Shown here: piece by piece, positions 36,022-47,449 of the stretch
Layout: the number at the start of each line of letters is the position of its first letter
Position numbering within the stretch: position 1 is the first letter of the stretch
DNA from: Glandiceps talaboti
Taxonomy: Eukaryota > Hemichordata > Enteropneusta > Spengelidae
Assembly: GCF_964340395.1 (NCBI RefSeq)
Contig: NC_135551.1
Coordinates: 25,041,003 to 25,103,002, forward strand
Direction: 5' to 3'
Length of the DNA stretch: 62,000 nucleotides
Notes under the pieces: model-generated
Database searches by the model: none
What the model saw: the letters and a program-made list of their open reading frames with translations, nothing else
Told to the model about the DNA's origin: nothing
Program-made: the position numbers and the translations under genes

Positions 36022-37138
36022 ATTTAATATTTTAAAGCACCTATTTCAACTATGTTTTGATACTGGTATTGTCCCAAGTGCTTGGAAATATTCTGTGGTT
36101 CTTCCAATCCCAAAAGATAAATCTGCTGATCCTCGAATACCTCTGAATTATCGTGGAATAAGTTTGCAAAGTGTAATTTCTAAACTGTATACCTCAATAT
36201 TAAATAGTAGGCTTCTGAACTACTTAGAAAATCATAATCTTTTAGTTGACGAACAAAACGGCTTTCGTAAAGATCGTTCCTGTCAAGATCATATTTTCGT
36301 GCTCAGTTCAATTATTCGTAATAGGTTTGTGAACAACTTATCGACTTATACTGCTTTCTTAGATCTAAGAAAAGCCTTTGATTACGTTAATAGGGATGCA
36401 CTCTTATATAAATTAATAGTCAATGGAATTGACGGCAAAATGTATTACGCGATCGACGCATTGTATTCAAATACAAGGCAACAAGTGCTTCTGTTTGTTT
36501 GAATGGTTGTTTAACAGAATCTTTTCCCACACACAGTGGAGTTCGTCAGGGTGACAATTTATCTCCGACGCTATTTGCATTCTTTATTAACGACTTGGCA
36601 GTGAACATCAAAGATTTAGGTTGTGGTATTAGAATAGGGGAATTGAATGTGAGTATTCTTTTATACGCAGATGACATTGTTCTTCTGTCGGACAATGAAA
36701 GTGACATGCAAAAGATGTTGGATTGTTTTCATGACTGGTGTAAAAAATGGCGTCTTATGGCAAATATTACAAAATCCAAAGTTGTGCATTTCCGAAAAAC
36801 AGGTGTTGAGCGCAGTAATGTTAATTTCCACATTGGTACAGATGTGATTAGTTATGCCAGTAGGTATAAATATCTTGGTATCGTACTAGATGAACACTTA
36901 GATTTTACAGTAACTGCGAGTATGTTAGCAGATTCAGCTGGTAGGGCTTTGGGTTTAATTTGTTCTAAGTTTAAATATCTTTAAAAATATGGGTTTTAAT
37001 ACTTTCACAAAGCTTTTTGATGCATCAGTTGTTCCCATTCTAGATTATTGTTCTGCCATTTGGGGTTTTGATAACTTTACAACATCTGACGCTATACAAA
37101 ACAGAGCATTACGCTTTTTTCTTTGCCCCCAAACTTTC
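36022..37138 (+). pseudogene. non-LTR retrotransposon reverse transcriptase, truncated at both ends
   Basis: The reverse transcriptase blocks occur in order: VPSAWKYSVVLPIPK, LNYRGISLQSVISKLYTSIL, DEQNGFRKDRSCQDH, TAFLDLRKAFD (catalytic Asp), GVRQGDNLSPTLFAFFINDL and YADDIVLLS (36664-36690). They continue with SRYKYLGIVLD and VPILDYCSAIWGF up to about 37138. A frameshift near 36480 and another near 36985 break the frame. There is no endonuclease domain and no 3' end. The catalytic residues are intact, so decay is recent to moderate. The clade was not determined. Confidence 0.9.
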
Positions 37139-38020
37139 GCAAGTTAAAATCGATTTGAGCCGTTGAGGGCGCTCCATCACACTAACCATACGATAAAACG
37201 AATGTGTATCACATCAATCCATTTTTTTCAATACTTAGGTTTTATTATCAAAGTAGAAATACATTCTAACAGCAATATGTTTCAAGTTAGACAGAACAAG
37301 AAAAATGGCTGGAAGAGTTAATTTTTGAAGATTTTCAAAATAAATTGAACAGTTCAATTTCAATCAGATATGATTGATTGGCGGAGTACAATATTAGATA
37401 TCATAGACTAGGAAACTAGTCTGTGAGACTGGCGGTGGACCAGTATAGATAAGTATACGACTAGACACATCTCATTAGATTGAAGTCAGCAAGGAAGTGA
37501 ATATGTAATGTCTTCATTTACATAAGATGAAAGGTCACATAATATGTAAATCTTTTTTCCATGACTTCCACTTCTATCCTTCAGTTTCCTCCAACTTTTC
37601 TTCCATTATTCGCTCCATTTCCCTTTCCTGCAACTCATCCTTCAGGTCAACTCTGTTAATAAATAAATTCGAAACAATAACATTATTAATTGATTCTTGG
37701 ACTCAATTAACTATTGTTGTCGTCTTCTTTAATGAACTTGAATTTGAAACACGCCAAACCTTTTGAGGGTGATTTGAATAAAAAATATCAACTCCTCTAA
37801 AGATGGATGCGGCTAGTCTCAGCTGAGCCTAGATGTCTAGTCATGCACAAAGTAAGTTTCATTACAGTTATTTTTTAGTTTATACCCAACGTTTTGCATA
37901 CACTGCTAGGACACACATGTTTGCAATTTTACAAAAATATATTTGACTGTGTTCCTATAGCAACGGGTCAGTGTAAATAAGTACATACTACTCAGTTCTC
38001 TTAATTGAAAATGTTGTGAT

Positions 38021-38402
38021 ACAACAGTTTGCTAAATGGCATGAACACTTTATTACTGGGGACACATGCGTTCTTTTATGAGACAACATTGGAAGTAATT
38101 GGATATAAGATCCTCATCAAAGTTGACCAGTCATCCCCACTGAGTGACACAACAGCAGCGCACATACTGTCAGGTACAAAGATAAACACAGATGTAGATG
38201 TTGGGAAAAGTTGTGTTGCTTCATTAAAACTTCAGTTGTTCTGTGTATGTCTTAATATCTGACTGTGTGTGCTGCTGTTGTGTCACCCAGTAGAGATGAG
38301 TGGTCAGCTTTGATAGGGATCTCATATCTACTAATGTTGTCTTGCTCATAAAAATATGTAGGTGTCTCAGGAAAGTGTTCATACTATTTAGCAAACCGTT
38401 GT
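38021..38402. mobile_element. 382-bp foldback element
   Basis: ACAACAGTTTGCTAAAT at the left end is mirrored at the right end by ATTTAGCAAACCGTTGT. The arms extend for about 150 bp (GACACAACAGCAGC / GCTGCTGTTGTGTC) around a central loop of about 80 bp. The paralogous intron at about 34130 (reverse strand) has the uninterrupted sequence AAAATGTTATAAATTGGTTGAGC, which places the insertion precisely. The target duplication is unclear. Confidence 0.8.
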
Positions 38403-38619
38403 AAATAGTTGAGCAAGCTAGTTGCCAAGCAATTGGTTTTGATAAACGTTATGTTTCTTGCCATGATTAATTACCGCCATTCTCACCACTATAATATCAT
38501 TGTATACATCAGACCTTTTCAATGTTACTGGACTGTCCAAAACCATAGAACAAATAGTATGACTATGTAATGCAAGTATTAGAGAATGCATGTTACATGT
38601 AAAGTATAACAGTACAACA

Positions 38620-39610
38620 GCGTGCAGAATTTAAAATTCTCTGGCTAACATTCAAAGCAAAGTCCTTCACGATTTTGCACCACGCTATCTTATATAATCA
38701 GGTGCTAACCCGACGTAACTCCAGCCGTACACTGAAATTGGAACAAAAACAAACGGCACAAAACTATAGAGGTAAACAAAGAGTAGCGCTGCTTTCATGA
38801 CATCAGATTTTAATCAGATTGTGGAATGTCTTTGCATATTGCGCCTTTATGTGCATGGTATTTGGAAGTTACATCAACATTCTAACACATGTAAATGGTA
38901 ACCAAAAGACCAATAGTCGAATAAATGGCCAACAGAAAAAACAACAGAAGAGTTTAAGATGTTCAGAATACATTGTAAGAACAGTTCAATCAGATATCAT
39001 TGATTCGAGAACAATATCAGGTACGTATCATAGGCTGAGAAACTCATTATGCAGTAGATATCGCTACATACAAAACAATCAAAGTTTTAGCGATGCGTCT
39101 AACTATGAAGGCGACCGAAAGTCGCTAATGAGGGCCCAGGTGTTCCACCGTCGATAAAGCGACCTGCGGTCGCTAGTCGTATCGTGTCAGAAGAAAGTCC
39201 GAAGTCTAGCAGCTAGACTATATTAATGCAGTGGTGCTATTAACCTACATCAACCGGTCGATCGGTAAAACTAGTTTTTACGGTGGTCGAGCGTTTTCAA
39301 TCTGTGCTCCACACTCATGGAACAGTTTGCCGGCACAACTCAGGGCAGTTTAATCACTGGAAAATTTTAAACAATCGTTGAAAACATTTCTTTTTAAGTC
39401 ATTTTTTAATTAAGTATAGTCAGTACTACTGCTTTTACAATTTCTCCTTTTATTAATGTGTATCGCGAGTTTTTTAATCAAGTATTATTTTTATCAGTGT
39501 TTGTATACTTTTAACTGTCTCTTTTTCCATTTTTTTCTTTAAATGGTCTGTGAAGCGCATTGAGATTTTTTTTAAAAATGTAATGCGGTATAGAAGAAAT
39601 AAAGGTTATG
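38620..39610 (+). pseudogene. non-LTR retrotransposon 3' end, decayed
   Basis: EFKILWLTFKA (from 38627), then with one frame slip VLHDFAPRYL, corresponds to the usual LINE RIxFKILxLTFKALHxLAPxYL region. GRAFSICAPHSWNSLPAQLRAV, stop, SLENFKQSLKTFLF (about 39290-39400) is the C-terminal tail. Between them lies unrelated sequence (38800-39250). The 3' part ends in a short-tailed UTR with GCGCATTGAGA and AATAAAGG near 39598. Confidence 0.75.
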
Positions 39611-39812
39611 ATTATGTTTATGTATATACCCTCCACTAGCCACAAACAAGGCAGAAACCACTGACATTGCATTGGTGAATGGTCCATGGTTTATGCGAAA
39701 GCATCACATTGGTTGGGTTATTCTTAACGTGCTCACTACACATTTGTGCTATATCGTTAGCTGTCGCACCTCCTTGCCCTTGTGTTATCCTATTATGTCT
39801 AGCATGTTAGAC

Positions 39813-39835
39813 CATAGACACCTCCACTGTCTATG
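39813..39835. mobile_element. 23-bp CATAGAC hairpin with 7-bp direct repeats
   Basis: CATAGACA and TGTCTATG enclose a 7-base loop. GTTAGAC (39806-39812) and GTTAGAT (39836-39842) flank it, matching at six of seven positions. It is the third member of the hairpin family, with a shorter loop. Confidence 0.45.
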
Positions 39836-40929
39836 GTTAGATAGAACACGACAGCTCAGTTTAATCTGCTTCCAGACGGAGTACTCGATTCGATCTGACC
39901 GCAATGTCGGATGACAATATCACAGAGCACTGAGATAGAGTTCCGTACTCGGACTGACTTGCAATCTCTGCACAGCATTTAATGATTTAACTTTAAGTTT
40001 CTAAGTTGTTGTAATGTTACAGACACGTAGGACGTTACGTTAGTTGTCGTTTTCTTCTCTTTTTGTTTTGAGAGGGAGCACACCCACTAGTTTGATAGGG
40101 GTATGCCATCCGTGTACTAAATTCCAAACCCCGTTTTAATCCAATTTGAGAGGAATACCCCAATTTTAGATCAAACTGTCATTTTGCAGAAAGAAGGTTC
40201 ATGCACCCCTTTTTAGACCAGCCTACCCAAATCTACACTTGAAAATGCATTGTATTGCAGCACGCCCATCATATACATTTACTGAGTAACCCCCCCCCCC
40301 CCCCATCCATCTCTCTCTTGCTGTCGTTTTTGTCCATTCCGTCATGATATTGTAATGTTTCTAAAACCCGAGCCAATAAAAGTACAATGATATTTGACAA
40401 CAGTTTTAAGATACTTACATGGTATCACGCAAGACCCTTTCTTCTATCTCATCTCTTCCTCCCATTTGTTCGACGTGCGACGACGTCTCCATTCTTCACT
40501 GTCTTGTACGAAAAGTGACACCACGAGAGCCAAACTCAACAATAAAACCAAAGTTGTCTTCATCTTGTTTTGTATCTATAAGATAGAAATGTTCAATTAT
40601 TTTCACTATAATCGAGAGTTATAAAGTAATAAGGATTCGATATATTTACTCGTGTGACACTTGTGTGATACCGATGAGAAAAACATGTTCCCCACCAGAC
40701 GAAGTTTGTAGATACACATGAACAGACCAGATTTAAACTGAATGCCTCCTGTAAGGGCTAAATCAGAGATTTTTGGGCCTACACACATTGTTGGAATGCA
40801 AAATAATTCTAAACTAATACTATTATACATGATGAAGTGAACTTGAAGGTTTTGTTACCGTAATCTTCATACTATTAGATAGTTAATAAAAAGAACTTAA
40901 TCTAAATTGTTCTAGTCTCTTCAGTATGA

Positions 40930-42070
40930 ATTTGTCAGAAGAGATGAATATACTTCCTATTTCGGACACTGCATGTATCAACACCACAACTCAAATTCAA
41001 GTTTCTATTGTACACTAGGTATGGCCTCCTAAAATGCTCTAACACATCAGTAACTTTACTATACATGCAATATCAATGCCCCTATACCAATGTTACAGGC
41101 CCACTTTTATAACATAGAAAACTTATTTAAAAAGTTATATTTACTTTAGCTTTTCGAAGCTTGGCAATATATATCTCAGAGGCTATGAATAACCTAAAAA
41201 TTGCACAAATAGAAACAAAAAACTGCAGATCTGCCGGGGGGGGGAACCCCTTGGACTCCATCACCCCAGAGGCCACTCATTTGTTAAACCAACAATAAGA
41301 TTCACCAAAATTGGTAAAAAAAAAAAAAAAAAACTTCAAAAGCTTCTAGGGGAGACCCCCTAGGCCCCCCCATAAGAGGTAGACATGTCCAAGCCTCAAA
41401 TCAAAGTTCTTCCCTCCACCTCTTACTGTCAAGATGCTATGAAACTTTATTTCAAAAATGTTTCAACCATGTGTAGTTGCTTTTTACAGTTGTTAGAACT
41501 GTCTTGTAAAGCTTGCAAATTATTGTCTGAAAGTGTCTGTGAATAGCCTGAAAATTGGCTTTAAGAGTAAAAATCCTCCAGGGCTTCTAGGGGGAGACCC
41601 CCTAGAACCCCCCTCTCCCATAAGAGGTAGACATGTTCCAGTCTCAAATCAAAGTCCTTTCCTCCACCTCTCACTGTCAAGATGCTATGAAACTTTATTT
41701 CAAAAGTGTTTCAACCTCATGTAGTTGCTTGTTACATGTTAGAGCTGTCTTGTAAAGTTTGTAAATTATTATCTGAAAGTGTCTGTGAATAGCCTAAACA
41801 TTGCCTTTAGAAGTAAAAATCCTCCAGGGCTTCTAGAGGGAGACCCCCTAGAACCCCCCCCCCCCCATTCACACACACTCACACAAGAGGTGGACATATC
41901 CCAGTCTCAAAGCTCTTCCCTCTATAGCTTACTGTCAGATGCTATGAAACTTTATTCACGGGGGTAAGTGACTTTTTATCGGCCCAATGGAAAAAAACAT
42001 TGACACCCCCCCCCCCCCATCCCCCAGGCTGGAGAAACTGACCGGTCTATCTGAATGTTTGAGCTCACCA
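40930..42070. repeat. repeat block with tandem units of about 245 bp, copy 1
   Basis: Units start at about 41341, 41583 and 41829. Each carries a GCTTCTAGGGGGAGACCCCCTAG hairpin-like core and a conserved TGCTATGAAACTTTATT. The flanks (ACTATACATGCAATAT at about 41060, and GGCTGGAGAAACTGACCGGTC at about 42028) also recur in the inverted block 47450-48980. Frames beginning MSVNSL are produced by the repeat and are not genes. Confidence 0.85.
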
Positions 42071-43186
42071 ATCAAGTTTCCGATTTGTATTTTCAGGGTG
42101 TAATCATACCATGGCATAAAAACTGTCAATGATGTTTATTTAATTGAAAATCAAACATGTATGAAATATGTAGTTTTCTAAATATAATCTGTGTGTGATA
42201 GAACAGCATCTTTTTACTCTCTGTATTACCCTGTGCGAAAATCAAACAGAAAATTGTGGCAACAAAAGTAGGTGTCCAACATTGACGTAAAAAGAAATCC
42301 GGATACTTCAAAGAAGCAAAGAAAAAAAAAGTTGCCAGCATAGGCGAAGGAGAAAAAAAATCATTCTCATGCAAGCAGGTGGGAAAAAAATAATGACTCT
42401 CCACCAATCTTCCAAGCCCCCCCCCCACCAGGATATCGAATGGTCTGCCCCTAACGTATTATTGCGCGATTCCTTGACGTCATCAAGACAATTGCATCTA
42501 CTAAACGAACCCTCTTTGGTCCAGCCGCCCACTGAAAATCCCCCCTCTTAGATCAACACCAGAAAAATCACACCCTATATAGGGTGGCAATTCCCTTCAA
42601 CCTCCACTCTTTCCCCACCCCACCCCGGTTGTAACCAAGTTCATGATAAGGTTGAGAGAGAAAGTTGTTTTTCTCGAGCGTTTCAGGGAGGGGGGCACTG
42701 TACGACCAACATTTGCAATGATTGCCGATATTTGTATTGGCACTAGCAAACGGGAAAGTAATATTGATATAAAAAGACGGAAAGAGAATATTTTCAGCTC
42801 AAAACTGACATGTTTCTCCTGTGTTACCTTAAAAACAGTATATTTTGGTGAAGTGAACACTATGAGGCCATTTTCGGAACAAGTCTCTCTTCTCGCGGCT
42901 GCGCCGCTCGGCATACATAAACAGATTAGGGACGATAGTCACGAGTCTGGCAGCGAGACTATACTGTACCGTGTACGGTAGTGTTAATACAGCTCAGAGA
43001 ATAAAACCACGTTGTCTTGCATGTTACAGAACTGGGCCACTTGCTTCTGTTCCGCGGTATAAGCTTCTCGAATCTACCCCCAGGAAGTATAGTTTACCAA
43101 TACACTCCCCCACATAAATCGAAAAATAATATACTTACCAACTACGCTGGTTTCATGTTCCAGGACACATACAAGAGAATACAGTA
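42071..43186. other. intergenic, no gene seen
   Basis: It contains C-rich runs near 42418-42427. The frames at 42126-42981 on both strands are unrecognised. Confidence 0.4.
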
Positions 43187-43194
43187 GTCTCAGA

Positions 43195-43421
43195 CACAGG
43201 GGCGTGTAATATTTCATTGATTGTTGTTTTCTTATTGCTTAGAATGCCGTTTTCTTAGGAAAATATCGTACGAATCTTGCTGCTACAAATGTATCAATCT
43301 CTATACTACTAAGAAATATCTCTTCCCCTTACATGTAGGAATATATATTAATCAAAAGGTTGTTATATTTAGTCTGTAGACCTGGAAAACAACAATCTAT
43401 GAAATATTACACGCCCCTGTG
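43195..43421. mobile_element. hAT-type MITE, copy 1, 227 bp
   Basis: The terminal inverted repeats start CACAGGGGCGTGTAATATTTC. A perfect 8-bp direct repeat GTCTCAGA lies at 43187-43194 and 43422-43429. Eight-bp duplications and a CAnAGGGG start are hallmarks of the hAT superfamily. There is no coding capacity. Confidence 0.92.
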
Positions 43422-43432
43422 GTCTCAGACCA

Positions 43433-43451
43433 CCCCCCCCCCGGGGGGGGG
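43433..43451. other. C10-G9 perfect block
   Basis: Ten C followed directly by nine G, four bases after a MITE target duplication. It is self-complementary and can form a GC hairpin or quadruplex/i-motif structures. Confidence 0.9.
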
Positions 43452-43687
43452 CACTCGGGTGGGTAGTGGGTACATATGTACCCTGGTGGACCAAAACTAC
43501 AACCACAAACGCTACAAAAATTCAAAACGTAGGAGTCAAAAGTCTACATTTTAGCCAGAAACAGGGGTCAAAAGTCTACAATTAACCGACCACAACGTTC
43601 ACAGCGCTGCTTCAATCATCTGAGTGGTCATGAGTTTTGATACACTTTTAGACTAGTAGTAATACGTGACACATGCATGCTTCAGTC

Positions 43688-43890
43688 CACAGGGGCGTGT
43701 AATATTTCATAGATTGTTGTTTTCCAGGTCTGCAGACTAAATATAACAACCTTTTGATTAATATATATTCCTACATGTAAGGGGAAGATTGATACATTTG
43801 TGGCAGCAAGATTCGTACGATATTTTCCTAAGAAAACGGCATTCTAACAATAAGAAAACAACAATCTATGAAATATTACACGCCCCTGTG
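43688..43890. mobile_element. hAT-type MITE, copy 2, 203 bp, inverted
   Basis: It has the same termini as the copy at 43195 and an internal sequence in the opposite orientation with a 20-base deletion. The perfect 8-bp direct repeat CTTCAGTC lies at 43680-43687 and 43891-43898. Confidence 0.92.
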
Positions 43891-44138
43891 CTTCAGTCAT
43901 CGCTTGTTCATTGGCTGCCCGGGGGCGCCTACTTCCGATAAAGATGACTGGAAACAATCTTGTTCAAAATGTGGGCTCAAAAGTCGTACGTGCATTCAAA
44001 GAGGTGTATGCATGCTTTCGTCATCGCTAGTTCATTGGCTGATCGCGGGGTGCCTACTTCCGATAAAGACGACCGGAAACAACCTTGTTTAAAATGAGGG
44101 GTCAAAAGTCGTACGTGCATTCAAAGAGGTGGATCAAA
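43891..44138. repeat. 124-bp tandem duplication
   Basis: CATCGCT-GTTCATTGGCTG...AAAGTCGTACGTGCATTCAAAGAGGTG occurs twice with a period of 124. A further partial unit appears upstream around 43540-43680, separated by the MITE, so the MITE landed inside the array. Confidence 0.8.
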
Positions 44139-44491
44139 CCTCTACATAATGCCTTAAAATTCAAGACTCAAAAGTCGAAAAAGGGGGTCAAAACCGCGGT
44201 ACATACGTATATACCCTTTCTATCGGAGTACCGCCACCCCCGGTCTCAGACTCTTACCGCCGAACTGGGGATCTATTGCGAGACCACGAGTCTCGTCCGG
44301 TGAGAGAATGTGGGTAACCGAGACTAGAGTACACAATTGTACATAAGACCACTGACCAGGCTTAAGTTTGTGAACATTTTCCAGTGTTTCTTGGCAGAAA
44401 TTGGAAATCAGACTTGCGACAGAAACTGTACATTGATACTTTTTCTCTTCATTATTATAAATTAAATGTGTTTAAAAAAAACAAGTTTTCC

Positions 44492-45836
44492 CATCTTGTT
44501 TTGTATCTGTAAGATAGAAATGTTCAAATATTTTCACTCTAATCGAGAGTTATAAAGTAATAAGTATCTGATATTAATTACTCGTGTGATACTCGTGTGA
44601 TACTGATGGAAATTTGAAAAACATGTTCTCCACCAGACGAAGCTTGTAGATGCATTAACAGAAAAGGACAGTCCCCATCCCGAGACACCAAAATTTGTAA
44701 TGAAGCGAGACATCCTTTTTGTTCGTCAGTTTTCAAATCCGACTAGTTTTTTAGTTCATCGAAACACAGACCCTATATCCTGAGAGAGAGAGACTGTGAT
44801 TGAAATTGAGGTTTGGTGAAATTCTAGAGTAGTGATTGTCTGATTTCTACCAACACTAAATTTTTAATATTTTGGGTTCCTTTGTCTCTATCTACCCCCA
44901 CCCCTTACCTTCTCATTAGCGAGACAGATCTCCGACTTATGTGTTTAATTGTCACATAGCTGCGTTTCTCGCATGTTAATAGAGAGAGATTTGTATAGTA
45001 ATTTAATTCTGATGGGAGTGTCCCATTTGAGATGTTAATTACCCGAATTATTTAAACAATAATGTACGCCCTCCCAGCCCATAATGGACGAAAGCAAACT
45101 TTGAACGACATAATGGGCGAGGCGACAGCCAAGCCCATTATGGAGTGCAACGTTTGCTTGAGTCCATTATGGACTGGGAGGGCATACATTATTGTTATTA
45201 TTTTTATAGTTTTGCCAATTCCAGTGAATTTGTAGACCGAGAAACGCAAAACAACGTATAATATACACAGCGCTGAACATCGTCTGCCATGTTCGGCCCG
45301 GAAGCTGAATACTAATCATAGCGACACACGTACGTACACGTACACGTACACACACATATACACTTCAATGAACTGCTGTGAAGACAAACTTGTTTCATGA
45401 ATGCGTTGTATTTTTAAACAGTGGAAATGACAATCATAAGTAACAACATACATTTCGAAAAAATACCTAGTCGTATGAAGAAACAAAACAAATAAGCTTG
45501 TATTGTTATGCTCGTTCCGGGGCCGCGATGCTCAATAATGGAGTACATTATCAGTAATAATGTACAGCGATGACGTCACAAAATTCACTGGAATTGGTAA
45601 TGCTATAATATAATACCAAATAATGATTATCATAATATATTCATCGTATTCGTAAATTCGTCTAGTTTGAGCACAGTTGCTCAGTAGGAACCAAGATGTT
45701 AACATGCTGCAATAACGTACATTGTCACAGAGTTCACTGTTACCATGCACCTTCCCACGTATTGTCATTTCCTAAAAGTAACATAGTCATGGCAAATCTA
45801 AAAATTATTTTTGTTTCATACGAAGTAATTTACATA
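44492..45836 (-). pseudogene. third, truncated copy of the small secreted-peptide locus
   Basis: On the minus strand this matches the upstream region and intron 1 of the gene (about 31800-32999) and stops exactly at the start codon (ATG at 44494-44492), after which unrelated sequence follows. A deletion removes about 500 bases including the promoter and exon 1. A hairpin-rich insertion interrupts it at about 45055-45650. It has no coding potential. Confidence 0.75.
45055..45196. repeat. 142-bp imperfect palindrome
   Basis: AACAATAATGTACGCCCTCCCAG at the left is mirrored at the right, and inner arms CATAATGGGC/GCCCATTATG complete an almost continuous hairpin. A wider inverted pair, CCAATTCCAGTGAATTT at about 45217 and its complement at about 45580, encloses 340 bases to the right. 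Confidence 0.8.
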
Positions 45837-46140
45837 TTTTTAACAATATAACTTTATCAAAATCTTAGTGCACCCTCGGAGTTTCGATGTAAGACATCAC
45901 CAGAATATAATAAATATCTCATTGGCAACTTGATCTTCCGACAGCTTTATCTACCTTAGCCCTGGAAATATAGGCGCCGCAACTCCGACAAGCCTTCCAC
46001 TCCTACTCCTCGAACTCCGACAAACAAATTTGCAAATGTCTTCGAAATCAGAATCAGTTACTACTGCGCAAGTCACATGAGTTAAAAGCCGGGGTTAAAA
46101 GGTCAAACGTACACGCTTGGCGAGAGAGTATAGTAGCATG

Positions 46141-46364
46141 CACAGGGACGTGTAATATTTCATAGATTGTTGTTTTCTTATTGCTTAGAATGCCGTTTTC
46201 TTAGGAAAATATCGTACGAATCTTGCTGCTACAAATGTATCAATCTCTATACTACTAAGAGTCTCTTCCCTTTACATGTAGGAATATATATTTATCAAAA
46301 GGTTGTTATATTTAGTCTGTAGACCTGGAAAACAACAATCTATGAAATATTACACGCCCCTGTG
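46141..46364. mobile_element. hAT-type MITE, copy 3, 224 bp
   Basis: Same orientation as the copy at 43195 and more than 95% identical by eye. The perfect 8-bp direct repeat GTAGCATG lies at 46133-46140 and 46365-46372. Confidence 0.92.
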
Positions 46365-46372
46365 GTAGCATG

Positions 46373-47449
46373 CATGTCTTCTATAAACGTTACACTTCAA
46401 AGCAGACATGTACTACTCGAGTACCAGATCTATGCGTTGCGAGTATCATTAGCAACTCCTGTGTCTGGTACAGTCATGAGCGTTACCAGTTCTGTCATGC
46501 GCTGTCGTGTGCAAGTAAAGGTCAAACCCCACTGCGTAATCTTCCTACGTCGACTGACTGACAGTTATATATTATGTATATAGCGTTTGATTACGTAATT
46601 ATTGTTTGTGCCACCCCACCCCCGTGCACCCCACCCCACTCGTACGTCCATGCAGAGACCACGGTGACGAACAGTAAAACTTAAAAAGTCTTTACACAGA
46701 AAGATAGACAGGGAAAGGGAATTTCCTAGTATATTGTGTTGACATGTATTAACGTTTGATTAATAAATGCAATGTATCCTCTGTTTATTGTTTATTTGAA
46801 TGGTGGTCTTTATGTGCGTCTTGCGTTTAATGTTTGCCGCAACTTGGTAATTACGCATCCAGATACATTGTACACAAAATTATATTACCAAGATGTTTTA
46901 TACGTACGTTCATGCGTTCTCAGTAGTATAGCGCCACCAACATTCACGTTAGCTTAAAAAGTCTTATAGTTCACTAACTGACATCTACCAATCCGACTAA
47001 CGGTTGGTGTATTACCATTTGTCAGTTAGTAGATATTTACACTGGTTATGGAAATATGTTACTAGTAATTTGCCAAATAGCCTACCAGTTTGATCAAGGA
47101 TATTAGCTGTGCACTAATTAATTCAAAGTTGGTAAGCTACAAAGAGACAGAGAAGACGATAGATTTGATTTAAAACTTTATCAACTAGAGATGTTATCTG
47201 ATAAAAACATGAATAACATTATAAAGCTAAGAAATCGCAAAGACACCCACTATTATTTATTCGACCTGGTGTCACCAAGGTTGGTGTGTAGGGGTGATCC
47301 TAATGTTTAAAAATGTTTTGTTTTTTTTTCCATGGAAAATTTTGGTCGGTCGGTCGATTTAAAAAAGTATATAAATAAAAAATCATCTTTGAATTCATGT
47401 TTCTTTGCCTCTCCTTTTCCTCCTTTCAATCATCTTTTCATTGGATTCC
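46373..47449. other. intergenic, no gene seen
   Basis: No gene. A hairpin CTAACTGACA / TGTCAGTTAG lies at about 46974-47031 with a nested CCAATCC/GGTTGG stem. Confidence 0.45.

Larger units (their letters stand above)
37574..40563 (-). pseudogene. inverted copy of the small secreted-peptide gene, frameshifted
   Basis: Exon 2 (40563 to 40419) keeps the start codon, the identical 20-residue signal peptide, DSEEWRRRR and the GTAAGTATC donor. It has lost 34 bases relative to the gene at 32997, so the frame ends at TAG (40446-40444) after 39 residues. Exon 3 (37652 to 37574) still encodes VDLKDELQEREMERIMEEKLEETEG in the original phase. The intron has grown to 2.8 kb through a foldback element (38021-38402) and LINE debris. 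A truncated secreted product is possible but unlikely. Exon sequence divergence is small, so the duplication is fairly young. Confidence 0.8.

Noticed and set aside
37402-37425. Hairpin CATAGACTAG-GAAA-CTAGTCTGTG as a fourth member of the CATAGAC hairpin family
   Set aside because: The 7 bases on each side do not match. Related sequence near 39020 suggests it arose within an older repeat.
41533-41967. Two + frames beginning MSVNSL that look like a conserved small family
   Set aside because: They sit in the 245-bp tandem units, and the similarity is due to the repeat. A third appears on the minus strand at 48236-48418.
42643-42981. 112-codon + frame
   Set aside because: No domain, overlapped by a 105-codon minus frame, and located in a repeat-dense segment.
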